Counted from the first letter of the stretch, positions 9,503 through 19,643 are shown. The stretch is DNA of 64,000 nucleotides from Roseimicrobium gellanilyticum (GCF_003315205.1 NZ_QNRR01000010.1:184946-248945); one strand, 5' to 3'. The notes: generated from the sequence alone by a model not told the origin. Numbers and translations are program-made.

Positions 9503-10008
9503 AGTACGTTCACATAATCCGGTTTGCCCGCGCTCTTGGATTCTCCCTTGCGGAGGTGACGATGGCGGTTGGCATCACGGCCATAGGATCCCTGGCGCTC
9601 GTGGGGCTCATGCCCAGCGGTCTCGATTCTTTGCGCCAGTCTTCCGCGCAGGTGGCGGAAGCGAAGATCGTGCAGGCTGTGACGGCTGACTATCAAATGG
9701 CTGACTGGGGTACCAGGAAATCGGGGCAAAAACTTCCGGATCGCCAGTATTATTTTGATGACCGCGGCGTCCGGGTCGTGAAGACGGATAACTGGAAGTT
9801 CTATGAAGTGAGGACAACCGTCGACCCCGAATTGCCTGTGGTGAAGGGCGATCCCTCGGGAAACAAGTACCTCCGCCGTCTGATTATCAAGATCACGGAT
9901 CGCCCGAATGCGGATGCCGCATTTGGTGATCCCCGCCAGTATCGAACCTACAACAGCATGGTGTCGCTCATCGAGCAGACGGACAGCGCGCTGCCCATTG
10001 TTTACTAA
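9499..10008 (+). CDS. Verru_Chthon cassette protein B (pilin-like)
   Basis: The 169-residue protein carries a class III (type IV pilin) signal near its start: a short basic leader, then G-FSLAEVTMAVGITAIGSLALVGL with Phe at mature position 1 and Glu at position 5. The remainder is a small globular domain with no motif I recognise. It overlaps protein A by four bases and is followed six bases later by protein C, so it is translationally coupled in the cassette. It resembles GspI/PilV minor pseudopilins in N-terminus and size. A prepilin peptidase encoded elsewhere would be needed to process it. Confidence 0.85.
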   Translation: MKYVHIIRFARALGFSLAEVTMAVGITAIGSLALVGLMPSGLDSLRQSSAQVAEAKIVQAVTADYQMADWGTRKSGQKLPDRQYYFDDRGVRVVKTDNWKFYEVRTTVDPELPVVKGDPSGNKYLRRLIIKITDRPNADAAFGDPRQYRTYNSMVSLIEQTDSALPIVY

Positions 10009-10014
10009 ACCGCC

Positions 10015-11151
10015 ATGCACACGGCACGAACAAACTGTGGCAAGAGGAGTGCTTTCACCCTGGTGGAGCTGCTCGTCAGCATCACTGTCCTGTCGGTCCT
10101 GATGATTGTGATCATGCAAATGGTCGACAATACCCAGTCCACCGTCGTCAGGCAGCAGTCCCGTGCGGAAGAGTTCAAGGACGCACGTGCGGCACTGGAG
10201 AATATCTCGCGGTCCCTTTCGAATGCCGTGATCAATTCGTACTGGGCATATGGGGACTCCAGTGTGGCGGGCAAGGTGAATTTCACAAGGCAGTCGGATG
10301 GGCACTTCATATCGGGCCCGGCCTCGGTTCTCCTCGGTCCTCCACATGCAGCCCCGGGCCATGGGGTCTTCTTCCAGGCGGCCGATGGCCATGTGCAGCT
10401 GCCCGGAGCCACCTCCAGCCTGGGAGATCCCTACAATCTCATTGTGTGCGCCGGATATTATGTGGATTTCAACAGTGATCTCAGCGCACGGCCTGAGTTC
10501 CTCGCGCAACGTACGGAGGTGAATCCTGAACGGCAGCGCTTCCGGTTGATGCAACTGCGCGTGCCGCCCGATCAAAGCTTGCTGTACAGTTCTACCTTGG
10601 ATCTCAACAAGGCGGTATCCAAGGAGGGTGTGCTTCGCTGGTTTCGCGGGCCATTCCCGCCAGGTGGTGCCACCTGGCGCGAGCACTCCGTCGTACTGGC
10701 GGACAATATCCTGGCGCTCATCGCGGTGCCCCGCTACATCGCTGTGGAGATGGGGACCATCAGTGAGTCGACTTCCTCGGGGAAGGAGAACAGCACCACC
10801 ACCACCAAGCCTGCGGAGAACTACTACTACGACAGCCGCGAGTATCAGTGGGGTGACAAGAATGAGAAGAGCCGTGCGAGTCATCATCAACTCCCTCCCG
10901 TAGTGGAATTGACCCTGGTAGCAGTTGAAGAGCGCTCCTATGAGGCGCTTGCTGAGAAAATGGGAACCAGTGCGCTGAAACAGAAAATTAACGACATTTT
11001 CGCCAATTTGTTTACCCAGCACGCCTCTTTCGATGCGGACATGAAAACGCTCGAAGCGGGGTTGATGGGACTCAAGCTTCAGCACCGCATATTCTCCACC
11101 AGCGTGCTGCTGCGTGGTTCCAAATGGATCATTGAAGAGCGCAAATCATGA
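10015..11151 (+). CDS. Verru_Chthon cassette protein C (pilin-like)
   Basis: The 378-residue product begins with a basic leader and the prepilin motif A-FTLVELLVSITVLSVLMIVIM. Alanine rather than glycine precedes the cleavage site, and Glu is at mature position 5. It is longer than a usual minor pilin but resembles GspJ/PilW in the sequence following the helix (MVDNTQSTVVRQQSRAEEF). The C-terminal half is rich in Ser, Thr and Lys with no motif I recognise. The gene overlaps protein D by four bases. Confidence 0.82.
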   Translation: MHTARTNCGKRSAFTLVELLVSITVLSVLMIVIMQMVDNTQSTVVRQQSRAEEFKDARAALENISRSLSNAVINSYWAYGDSSVAGKVNFTRQSDGHFISGPASVLLGPPHAAPGHGVFFQAADGHVQLPGATSSLGDPYNLIVCAGYYVDFNSDLSARPEFLAQRTEVNPERQRFRLMQLRVPPDQSLLYSSTLDLNKAVSKEGVLRWFRGPFPPGGATWREHSVVLADNILALIAVPRYIAVEMGTISESTSSGKENSTTTTKPAENYYYDSREYQWGDKNEKSRASHHQLPPVVELTLVAVEERSYEALAEKMGTSALKQKINDIFANLFTQHASFDADMKTLEAGLMGLKLQHRIFSTSVLLRGSKWIIEERKS

Positions 11152-11768
11152 AAAACATTTTCAGAGTCAGACCGGCTGCGGGTGCATTCACCCTGGTGGA
11201 AATGCTATTGGTGATCACGATCGTAGCGCTCTTGCTGGGTCTTGCTGGATCCTCCCTGAGTGGGACGTTGCAGTCGCAAACCCTTGCAGCCACGGCTCGC
11301 CAGCTTGGGGGTGATCTCGAATTCGCCGCGCTCCTGGCTCGCAAGGAAAACAGACCGGTCGATATCCTGTTCTACAAGTTCAAGCCGGGTGACGATCTGG
11401 GAGAGCACGCCTATCGAGGATATCAATTTGGAGTCTTGGAGGGCTTTAATGATAAGGGTGTTCCTGAATACAGATTTCTCACCGAGCCCAAGCGGTTCTC
11501 CAGGGGGGTCATTCTCTCACCGAGGCCGGAGCATAGCACGCTGCTGGCTTTGCCCGAAAAGCCTGTATCCATGCCGGGGGCCGGGGTGCCGGAGACCTCC
11601 AGTTATATCTCCTATCAGATTCGTCCGGATGGAACCACCACACTCGACCCGAAGCAAAAGCATGCGGTCACTCTCGTGATGGAAACGGACTTGGAGAAGG
11701 GGGATTTGCCACCGGACTTTCGCACGATTTTGATCAATCCGGTCACAGCAAGGGCGCGTGTCTACTGA
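11148..11768 (+). CDS. Verru_Chthon cassette protein D (pilin-like)
   Basis: The 206-residue protein has a prepilin leader ending in Ala followed by FTLVEMLLVITIVALLLGLAG (Glu at mature position 5). The next stretch, LAATARQLGGDLEFAALLARKENRPVDI, is typical of GspH-type minor pseudopilins. It is the last gene of the A-B-C-D cassette and overlaps gene C by four bases. The giant repeat protein starts 243 bases downstream on the same strand, so it may have its own promoter or sit at the end of the same transcript. Confidence 0.82.
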   Translation: MKNIFRVRPAAGAFTLVEMLLVITIVALLLGLAGSSLSGTLQSQTLAATARQLGGDLEFAALLARKENRPVDILFYKFKPGDDLGEHAYRGYQFGVLEGFNDKGVPEYRFLTEPKRFSRGVILSPRPEHSTLLALPEKPVSMPGAGVPETSSYISYQIRPDGTTTLDPKQKHAVTLVMETDLEKGDLPPDFRTILINPVTARARVY

Positions 11769-12011
11769 TCTGCATCCTCTGAAACAATCATACCACGGTG
11801 TGGCGATGAGTTGAATGTTGCTGCCGATCCCCCAACAGTTCTTGGTTGATTGCCATGACCGCCGCCAGCTTCGGCTAAGCAAATGGGCCACACGCGGAGT
11901 GGGCAAATTTCTCAATTTCTGAGGCGCATAAATTGTCGCTCAGCATGTGCTGTTTCAGGCAGCTCATGACAATGATCAACGCTGCCTCTGCCTTCCTCAT
12001 CTTCGCCCGCT

Positions 12012-15000
12012 ATGCGCCTCCTTACTGCAAGAAGATCTTCGCATTCCATCATCGCTGCTTTCCTCGCCGCCTTTCTCTCGGGGAGTGTATGCGCCGACGT
12101 TTTGCAATGGGACACAGGTATCGGGACGGCCGGGGTGCAGGATGGGGCGGGGACCTGGCAGGTTGGGAGCGGGAACTGGCTGAACCAGACCACTACGACG
12201 CCGGATGTGACCTGGTCGAACGGCAATGATGCCGTGTTTGGCGGGGGCACCGGAGCTGCTGGGACGGTGACACTTGGTGGTCCTATTTCAGCAAAGTCGA
12301 TTACCTTCGAACCACCGGGAAGCGGTGCCTACACCATCACTGGGGATGTGCTGACCATTGTGGATGGATTGATCACGGTGAACTCTGCCACCGCTGCCAT
12401 CAATTCCGTGGTAGCGGGAGGCTCCGGACTGACGAAGATGGGGGCTGGCACGCTTACCCTGGGTGGGACCAGCGCCAACACCTATACCGGCACGGCGTCG
12501 GTCAATGCAGGCATCCTGCTTCTCAACAAGACCGCCGGGCAAAACGCCATCACGGGGAATGTGAATATCTCCGGAGGTGGAAAATTGCAGTTCAATGCTG
12601 ACCATCAAATCGCTGACGGCGCGGCTGTAAGCGTGGCTGGGACTTCCAGCGTGTTTAACGGGACCGGCGTCAATCAAGGAGTACGGAATCTGAACGAAAC
12701 CATCGGCAGCCTCACCGTGGTCGGGGGTACGGTGAATAGTGGAGCTGGCTCCACGGGACTGGTGGTGACCGGCGTCGCCAGCTTCACTGGGGGGACGACG
12801 AGCGCCATCTTTGTCGGCAACAGTGCCGCACAAGTCTCGGTAAACGAACTGCGGATCACGGGCATGAATGCCGTGGCGGGTGCTGCCGTCGACACGGCGA
12901 ACAGCTTTACCCTCTATGGAAATAACGCCACGACGCGGAGTACCTTGACCGTCGGTAGCGGCGGCCTCTTTTTGGATGGTAGCACGTTGAATTTGCGCCA
13001 GGGAGCCTCAGGCACCCAGGGCAGCAGGCTGGTCCTGAATGGAGACGTGACCACCTTGGGAACGACTTCTTCACGCATCAACCTTGATACGGCAGGAGGC
13101 ACGGGAGGTTTGGTGGGAGTTGAGCTCAGCAGCACTGCGAGCGCGGTGAGCCGCACCTTCAATATCGGTGGTGGCGGCGCAAACCTCGCGGTGAGCGTCG
13201 GGCTGGTGAATGGCGCAGCGACTACAGCTTCGATTGTGAAGACCGGTGCAGGCACGCTCACGCTCTCGGCGGCAAATACCTACAACGGTACCACCACGGT
13301 GCAGCAGGGAGCGCTGAACCTGGATGGAATTGCCGGTTCTCTTGCTGGTACCTCTGCAGTCACCATCACCGGCGGCGCCTCTTTCAGGAATGGCAGCGCC
13401 ACGGCGGCAACGAACAACGGTGTGACAAATCGCATCAACAGCGCGGCCACGCTCACGCTCGGCGGCGGCACATTCACACACGCAGTCGCGGCGGACGGAA
13501 ACTCACACAACCAGACACTGGCCAGCCTGACCATTCTCCAGGGCGGCAGCACCATCAATGCGAATGGCATCACGGGAACCAATACGCTGACCTTCACGGG
13601 AGCGGGTGGTGGTGGCTATGTGCGGCAGGCCTTTGGCACGGTGAACTTCGCCGTGCCAGCCACGGGGTTCACGGTGACATTTGCCAATGCTCCGACCAGC
13701 GCTGGCGGCAGCAGTGTTTCGACAGGACCCAATTCCCTCCTCATCGGCGCTACCCTTAATGGGCGCGACTTCATTGTCGCGCAGGCTGGTGCGCTCACGG
13801 CCGCGACCTATGTGCCCACCGGAACGACGGATTGGGTGACCGGGGCGAACATGGACGTGACTGGCACCAACCCCGCACCGTACGCCGCCACCAACATCAA
13901 CAGCCTGCGCTACAATACCGCCGGTGCCTTCACCGTGACGCTGACCGGCACACATACCATCGACAGCGGCATGATCCTGGTGACCGATCAGGTTGGCGCG
14001 AACGCTTCCACGCTCACGGGGGGGACGCTGCGAGGTTCCCTGAATGGCGAACTCATCGTGATGCAAAACAATCTGGGTGTGGCAGGCATGTTTACGATTG
14101 GCTCGAACATCGAGAACAATGGCGGAGCCACTGCACTGACCAAGGCCGGGCTGGGAATCCTTTCGCTGACAGGCACGAACACCTACACCGGCCAGACCGT
14201 CATTACGGAAGGCGTCTTGCGAGCGGTGGATGGCGTGGGGCTTTCCAGTGGCAGCAACCTCAACATTGCCGGGGGATTGTTCGCCCCGGGTTCGTCCGCG
14301 GACTTTACGCGTGCTCTGGGCTCTGGTGCCGGGGAGGTGCAGTTGACCGGCGCTGTCGGGGGCTTCACCGCGGTGGGCAATGCTGCCAACATCAATCTTG
14401 GCGGCGCAGGGGGAACCCTGCAGTGGGGCTCCGCTTTCTTCAATCCCACCGTCCTGACCCTGAATGATGCCAATGCCGACAACGTGCTGGACTTCAAGAA
14501 TGGCATCGACCTCAACGGCGCTGTGCGCACCATCAGCACGACGGCTGCTGCTGCCAATACGGCGACCATTTCGGGAATCATCAGCAACAGCACTGGGACG
14601 GCAGGGCTCATCAAGATTGGCACCGGCACCCTGATCCTGTCCGGGGCCAATACCTACGGCGGCACCACCACCCTGACCCAGGGGGTGCTTGCTGCTGGGC
14701 ATGACAGCGCGTTTGGTACCAGCACGGTGCTGCTGAATGGAGGCAACCTCCAGGCAGCGGGCGGCGCCCGTACTGTGGCGAATAACTTTGTGCTCAGTAC
14801 AAACTCGACGGTCTCCGGCGCCAACTCGCTGAAGGTGACGGGGGACTTCACCTTTGGAGCCGACGGGAATGACATCACCAATTCCATGACGGCGGCTGCG
14901 GTGTTTGAACTGGCAGGCAATGTCTACCTTTCCAACTCCCAGAACTCGAGCTTCGTGGCGGAGTTCCTGGGTGGTGGCAATACACTCATCAGTGGTGTGA

Positions 15001-18000
15001 TTGCCAACAACAGCGGGAACAATGCGCTGGCCAGCCACGTGTTCTTCAATGGCGCGGGAACCCTGCGTCTGACAGGGGTGAACACCTACACCGGGAGGAC
15101 CCTGGCGGCGGGTGGTGGTGCCATTTCCATCTCGCAAGATCGCAATCTCGGCCAGGCTCCTGCTTCTCCAGTGGTGGACTCCATCATCCTTGCGAATCTG
15201 GGGCGCCTGCGCATTGAGGAGAGCTTCACGCTGGATGTGAACCGATCCATCGGCATTGGCAATAGCGGCGGTGGAGCTGCCACGGGCACGATTGAAGTCC
15301 TGCCAGACAAGACATTCACGGTGAATGGGACCGTCGCCGACCGCACGGTGAATCCCAACGGCACTGCTACCACCGGCCTGCCCAATGTGGGTTCTCTGAC
15401 CAAGACGGGCAACGGCGTGCTGGTGCTCGGCGGAAACAACACCCACAGTGGCACCACTACTGTCAGCGCGGGCATTCTTCGCGTGGCATCGAATACGGCT
15501 CTGGGTAGCACGACCGGTGCTACCGTGGTCAGTTCAGGAGCGCACATTGAGCTCATGAATGGAGTCACGGTCACTGGAGAGACCATCACGCTCAATGGAA
15601 GCGGTCGTTCCGTGGCAACGCCAGGTTCGCCGGATGTGAATCGCGGTGCGCTGCAGGCGGCCGCAGGCGCTACAGCCACGTGGGCCGGGAACATCATCCT
15701 GAACAGCCTCACCAACAGCCGCATTGGTGCGCAGCAGAATGGCACCCTTATTGTCACCGGCGTCATCGATGACGGAGCGGCGAACAATGTGCTTCAGATT
15801 GGCGCCGATCATGTGGGGGGCACCGTCGTTCTCTCGGGAGCCAATACCTACGGAGATGGAATCACAGCCACCACGGAAATTGCTCGTGGCACCTTGCGCT
15901 TGGGCGCTGACAACACGCTCCCCACCGTGACGATACTGGACATCCACTTCTCCACGAACAACACGGAGCAGGCGACAGTGGATATGTTCGGATACGACCA
16001 GACCATTGCGCTGCTTCGCAACACGGGCAACTCCAATACCTTCGCAGCGCTCACGAACTCCAATGCTTATGAACTGAGCACGCTGACGATCAACCAGAAC
16101 AGCAATTCCACCTATGGTGGGGTGATCACAGGCAACGTCTCCGTGGTGAAGAATGGCACGGGAACTCTCACGCTCACGAGGCTCAACACCTATTTGGGTG
16201 ACACCATCATCAATGATGGAACCATCGCCCTGACCGGTGGCTCGGCGCTGCCGGACAATGCCGGATCTGGAGATGTCGTCATCAATGGCGGCAGCAGTGT
16301 CGCAGGCACGTTGAACCTTAACAACACCAACGAGGTCATCAATGGGCTGGAAGGTGGTGCGGGAGTCGTGGCAGGTCGTGTTGTCAATGATACGGCGACG
16401 GTTGGACTCCGCACACTCACGGTGGGAGCCAATGGGGGAGATGCGGTATTTACCGGCAACATCCTGGACAACAGCGGGACGGCCGGACTGGTGGGCACCG
16501 TTGGAATTTCAAAAATCGGACACGGTTCCCAGACGCTGGCCGGGACCAACACGTTCACAGGTCCAGTTACAGCTTACAATGGAAACCTCGTGCTCGATTT
16601 CTCCGCAGGTGGCACTCCGATCAACGGACAGTCCCTGGTGTTTGGCAACGGCACCATCACCTTCAAGGGAAACACCACGGGTGCCACGAATGTGAGCGTG
16701 GGAGGTGTCACGCTCAACTCCATCACCTCCAGCAAACTGGTGATCGACAACAATGGTGGGGCTGGTACGACGGTCACAACCAATGGCGTGTGGGCCTCCG
16801 GCAGTGGCACTTCCTCCCTGTTCATCGATCTTTCCAGCGGCGGGATCCTGAGAACAGCGACGGCCCTGCCCACTGCCGATGGGGCCGCGACGCCCCCTCC
16901 AGCCAATTCCGTATCCATCAAGAATGGCATCGTCATGGCGGGTACTTCCACCGGGAGTGCCAATGGCTACCGCGGGACCATCCTCGTGAAAGACGCCACG
17001 GGCATCGGTTTTGCCATGCAGGATGCTGGCACGCTTGAGATTCGTCGCTACACGGGTGCGACGTTGCTGACGGCTGTCTCCTCCCAGTCAGGTTCTGCCA
17101 ACAACTACATCATGAACACGGATGTGGACCACTCTGCGGCGAACTTCCTTTTTTCCACCCTCCAGATCGACACGGGCAGCACGGCAGTCGCAGGAACCAG
17201 CATCGATCTGAACCTTGGCACTCGCCAGCTCCTGACCACCACTGCGTTCAATGGGCACGCCCTGCTGGTGACTGGAGCCAATGACGCCTCGATCACGGGA
17301 ACCACGGCGGTATTGCAGAATTCTCTGTTCGTTTCCAACTACAGCACGGGGAAGTTCACGATTGACATCAACATGAACGGCATGGCTCTCGTCAGCAACG
17401 GGCCGGGGCTGGTCGTCTACAACCGCGCCAGTCCGGTCGGTGATCTGTATGTGGAGAATGGTGTCCTGCGGTTTTCCCAAGCGATGAACTTCAACACGGG
17501 CATACAGCGCATCTTGGGCGGGATCTTCGAAATCGGAGCCGACTTGAATGACACTGCCAACGGAGATTTCAGCCGTGGTGTCGGCGCGGCTGCGGGACAG
17601 GTGGCGCTCCTGGGTGATGGCGGGTTCAGTGCACACGGAGGCTCTCGCCTGGTGAGCCTTGGCGGTGACACTCCGACCAACCTTGTCTGGGGCGCTTCAA
17701 ACTTCCTGGTCTCCGCGGCGGGTGGCGATGCGAATTACACCTTCAAGCTTGGCTCGGCCTACTCGGACTCCACGCTGACTTTTGCCAACGCCATCGATTT
17801 GGGTTCGCGCAGCCGCACGATTGAGGTGGGCAACGGTGTGAACGCCAATGATGTGGATGCACGTCTCACGGGCGTCCTCAGTGGTGCGGGCGGTGCACTG
17901 GAAAAGACGGGCACCGGAACCCTGGAAGTCACTGCCGCAAATACCTATGGCATGGGCACTACGATTGCTGCGGGCAAGTTCCTGGCAAACAACACGACGG

Positions 18001-18614
18001 GTTCCGCTACAGGCACGGGGAGAGTGGACGTCCTCTCTGGGGCCACCTTGGGGGGCACGGGCACAATCACAGCTTCCACCGGCACACGGCACATCACGGT
18101 CAACAGCGGTGCCACGCTGATGGTGGGCAGTACCCACGGCGTTGGCGCTGGTGGTGGTGGAGCAGCTTCTGCTCTTAGCTTGCAAACCAGCGATGGAGGC
18201 ATCGTCACGCTGGGAGGAACGGTTCAGTTCGACATCTTTGGGAATACCAACAATGGATCGGGCGCCAATCCCACCACAGACAATGACGTGCTTCGTCTCA
18301 CGAGTGCGACCTCCGTTGTCATTGATGGCAGCTTGGTCCTCGTCGATACCACCGGTGCGGCACTGAGTTGGGCGCTGGGATCCACCTGGCAGCTCATCGA
18401 TTGGGCGAACGTATCAGCAGGGGTCCACAATTCCGGCACCTTTGATGACTTTGTCCTGCCAACCCTTGCTGAGGGTCTTGCGTGGGATACCTCGAAAATC
18501 TACACCGACGGCACCATCTCGATTGGCGCCGTGGTGCCGGAGCCGGGACGTGCGCTCTTGCTGATGGTAGGAGCTATTACCTTGGTGTTGCGCCGTCGTC
18601 GTTCGCGGATGTAG
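12012..18614 (+). CDS. Giant autotransporter-associated beta-strand repeat protein with PEP-CTERM sorting tail
   Basis: This 2200-residue secreted protein begins with an export signal (MRLLTARRSSHSIIAAFLAAFLSG cut near VCAD, given here only as landmarks). The body is Gly/Thr/Asn/Ala-rich and carries about ten diverged copies of the autotransporter-associated beta-strand repeat, form 'KxGxGTLTLSGxNTYxGTTTV'. Clear copies lie near residues 140, 410, 710, 870, 1015, 1135, 1385, 1500 and 1960. Such repeats are expected to form a right-handed beta helix. There is no outer-membrane autotransporter barrel. Instead the C-terminus is a PEP-CTERM signal: VVPEPGRALLLM, a hydrophobic helix, then RRRRSRM. 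It is therefore probably sorted by an exosortase/archaeosortase-type enzyme encoded elsewhere. It follows the Verru_Chthon cassette directly, which suggests the cassette exports or assembles it; that is inferred. Confidence 0.9.
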   Translation: MRLLTARRSSHSIIAAFLAAFLSGSVCADVLQWDTGIGTAGVQDGAGTWQVGSGNWLNQTTTTPDVTWSNGNDAVFGGGTGAAGTVTLGGPISAKSITFEPPGSGAYTITGDVLTIVDGLITVNSATAAINSVVAGGSGLTKMGAGTLTLGGTSANTYTGTASVNAGILLLNKTAGQNAITGNVNISGGGKLQFNADHQIADGAAVSVAGTSSVFNGTGVNQGVRNLNETIGSLTVVGGTVNSGAGSTGLVVTGVASFTGGTTSAIFVGNSAAQVSVNELRITGMNAVAGAAVDTANSFTLYGNNATTRSTLTVGSGGLFLDGSTLNLRQGASGTQGSRLVLNGDVTTLGTTSSRINLDTAGGTGGLVGVELSSTASAVSRTFNIGGGGANLAVSVGLVNGAATTASIVKTGAGTLTLSAANTYNGTTTVQQGALNLDGIAGSLAGTSAVTITGGASFRNGSATAATNNGVTNRINSAATLTLGGGTFTHAVAADGNSHNQTLASLTILQGGSTINANGITGTNTLTFTGAGGGGYVRQAFGTVNFAVPATGFTVTFANAPTSAGGSSVSTGPNSLLIGATLNGRDFIVAQAGALTAATYVPTGTTDWVTGANMDVTGTNPAPYAATNINSLRYNTAGAFTVTLTGTHTIDSGMILVTDQVGANASTLTGGTLRGSLNGELIVMQNNLGVAGMFTIGSNIENNGGATALTKAGLGILSLTGTNTYTGQTVITEGVLRAVDGVGLSSGSNLNIAGGLFAPGSSADFTRALGSGAGEVQLTGAVGGFTAVGNAANINLGGAGGTLQWGSAFFNPTVLTLNDANADNVLDFKNGIDLNGAVRTISTTAAAANTATISGIISNSTGTAGLIKIGTGTLILSGANTYGGTTTLTQGVLAAGHDSAFGTSTVLLNGGNLQAAGGARTVANNFVLSTNSTVSGANSLKVTGDFTFGADGNDITNSMTAAAVFELAGNVYLSNSQNSSFVAEFLGGGNTLISGVIANNSGNNALASHVFFNGAGTLRLTGVNTYTGRTLAAGGGAISISQDRNLGQAPASPVVDSIILANLGRLRIEESFTLDVNRSIGIGNSGGGAATGTIEVLPDKTFTVNGTVADRTVNPNGTATTGLPNVGSLTKTGNGVLVLGGNNTHSGTTTVSAGILRVASNTALGSTTGATVVSSGAHIELMNGVTVTGETITLNGSGRSVATPGSPDVNRGALQAAAGATATWAGNIILNSLTNSRIGAQQNGTLIVTGVIDDGAANNVLQIGADHVGGTVVLSGANTYGDGITATTEIARGTLRLGADNTLPTVTILDIHFSTNNTEQATVDMFGYDQTIALLRNTGNSNTFAALTNSNAYELSTLTINQNSNSTYGGVITGNVSVVKNGTGTLTLTRLNTYLGDTIINDGTIALTGGSALPDNAGSGDVVINGGSSVAGTLNLNNTNEVINGLEGGAGVVAGRVVNDTATVGLRTLTVGANGGDAVFTGNILDNSGTAGLVGTVGISKIGHGSQTLAGTNTFTGPVTAYNGNLVLDFSAGGTPINGQSLVFGNGTITFKGNTTGATNVSVGGVTLNSITSSKLVIDNNGGAGTTVTTNGVWASGSGTSSLFIDLSSGGILRTATALPTADGAATPPPANSVSIKNGIVMAGTSTGSANGYRGTILVKDATGIGFAMQDAGTLEIRRYTGATLLTAVSSQSGSANNYIMNTDVDHSAANFLFSTLQIDTGSTAVAGTSIDLNLGTRQLLTTTAFNGHALLVTGANDASITGTTAVLQNSLFVSNYSTGKFTIDINMNGMALVSNGPGLVVYNRASPVGDLYVENGVLRFSQAMNFNTGIQRILGGIFEIGADLNDTANGDFSRGVGAAAGQVALLGDGGFSAHGGSRLVSLGGDTPTNLVWGASNFLVSAAGGDANYTFKLGSAYSDSTLTFANAIDLGSRSRTIEVGNGVNANDVDARLTGVLSGAGGALEKTGTGTLEVTAANTYGMGTTIAAGKFLANNTTGSATGTGRVDVLSGATLGGTGTITASTGTRHITVNSGATLMVGSTHGVGAGGGGAASALSLQTSDGGIVTLGGTVQFDIFGNTNNGSGANPTTDNDVLRLTSATSVVIDGSLVLVDTTGAALSWALGSTWQLIDWANVSAGVHNSGTFDDFVLPTLAEGLAWDTSKIYTDGTISIGAVVPEPGRALLLMVGAITLVLRRRRSRM

Positions 18615-18639
18615 ATCCGGCAGCTTGCCTGGTCTGTCA

Positions 18640-19533
18640 TCAACCCAGTGCGCTCCGGCGGAATTGCTGCCGGTACGCGCGCGGGGAGGCGCCCATGAGG
18701 CGTTGGAACTGGCGATTGAAATTCGCCAGGTTCTCAAAGCCGCAGTCCAGCGCGATGTCCGCCACCTTGTCGTCTGTTTCTGCAAGGCGTGAGCAGGCAC
18801 GGCCTACGCGGAGCTCATTCACGTATTGAGGCAGGGTCTTGCCCGTGCGGGTCTTGAAGAAGCGGCTGAAGGCTCCGGCACTCAGGCTGGCCCTGGCTGC
18901 CACGGCTTCGCGGGAGATGGGCTCCGTGAGGTGTTCATGGATATAGCCAAACACACGACCCATGCGGCCCTGGTCCGTCTCATGAAGCTCAGGACGAAAT
19001 CCCGCGCTCGCCAGCGGTTTGAGGTCCTTGGACTGGGAAAGGTCCTGTAGGATCTGGAGCAACTCGATCACTTTGGGCAGGCCTGAGATCTTGGCCATGT
19101 TCTGCATGCGTTGCGCCACACGGTTGCGAGTGGAACCGCCAATCTGCAGGCCACGGTTGGCACGCTTTAGAAGCGCGCGCACGGGCTCCATCTCCGGTTT
19201 GCGCATGAAGTCTTCGCCAAGGAAGTCATCACGGAACCGGGTGACGATGGCATGCACGGCATCCGTGGCCATGGGTTTCTCCATGTCATCCTGGTGCCAC
19301 ACGTGGGGAACGTTGCCGCCCACGAGGACAAGGTCTCCGGAAGTGAGTGGAGAAATGCTGTCGCCGACCACGCGGTGTCCCCGGCTTTTGAGGACAAGCG
19401 TGAGCTGGTGTTCCGGGTGGAAGTGCCACTGGGCTCCATAGCCGCTCCCCTGCACCACTTCGCAGTGGAAGGACTCCCACTCCCGCTGGGGAGTGTTTTC
19501 AAGCACGGGCCGTGCCTTGGTGGTGTGTCGCAT
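18640..19533 (-). CDS. AraC-family transcriptional regulator with cupin sensor domain
   Basis: I start at the ATG at 19533 (MRHTTKARPVLEN); the open frame extends 21 codons further but that part has no regulator-like sequence. The 297-residue protein has an N-terminal cupin (HFHPEHQLTLVLKSRGHRVVG, LTSGDLVLVGGNVPHVW) and a C-terminal double helix-turn-helix of the AraC type (REAVAARASLSAGAFSRFFK, and the conserved DIALDCGFENLANFNRQFQRLMGASPRAYR). Cupin-AraC regulators usually respond to sugars. It faces the PEP-CTERM gene (25 bases between stops) and diverges from the BlaI gene at 19678. No specific target is evident. Confidence 0.9.
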   Translation of the reverse strand: MRHTTKARPVLENTPQREWESFHCEVVQGSGYGAQWHFHPEHQLTLVLKSRGHRVVGDSISPLTSGDLVLVGGNVPHVWHQDDMEKPMATDAVHAIVTRFRDDFLGEDFMRKPEMEPVRALLKRANRGLQIGGSTRNRVAQRMQNMAKISGLPKVIELLQILQDLSQSKDLKPLASAGFRPELHETDQGRMGRVFGYIHEHLTEPISREAVAARASLSAGAFSRFFKTRTGKTLPQYVNELRVGRACSRLAETDDKVADIALDCGFENLANFNRQFQRLMGASPRAYRQQFRRSALG

Positions 19534-19627
19534 GGTGTATAACAAAAGTATCAGTTTCTTGGCGGAGGGCAATGGTGTTGTTTTTTCCGCGTGCACATAA
19601 TCCAGCTTTCGAGGGTCTGAAAATTCG

Positions 19628-19643
19628 AACTACAATTGTAGTT
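19628..19643. promoter_or_regulatory. BlaI-type operator 1 (TACA-N2-TGTA palindrome)
   Basis: AACTACAATTGTAGTT is a perfect 16-base palindrome 34 bases before the blaI-like start codon. It matches the BlaI/MecI/CopY operator form with TACA and TGTA half-sites. A possible -35 hexamer TTGACT (19642-19647) starts at its right edge, so binding would block the promoter of the operon. Confidence 0.75.

Noticed and set aside
13503..15446. 647-codon minus-strand frame inside the giant repeat gene
   Set aside because: It mirrors the repeats of the PEP-CTERM protein and shows no motif of its own.
12012..18614. Reading the repeats as a CRISPR array or DNA tandem repeat
   Set aside because: Repeats are at protein level, widely diverged in DNA and spaced irregularly; there is no conserved direct repeat of 24-40 bases.
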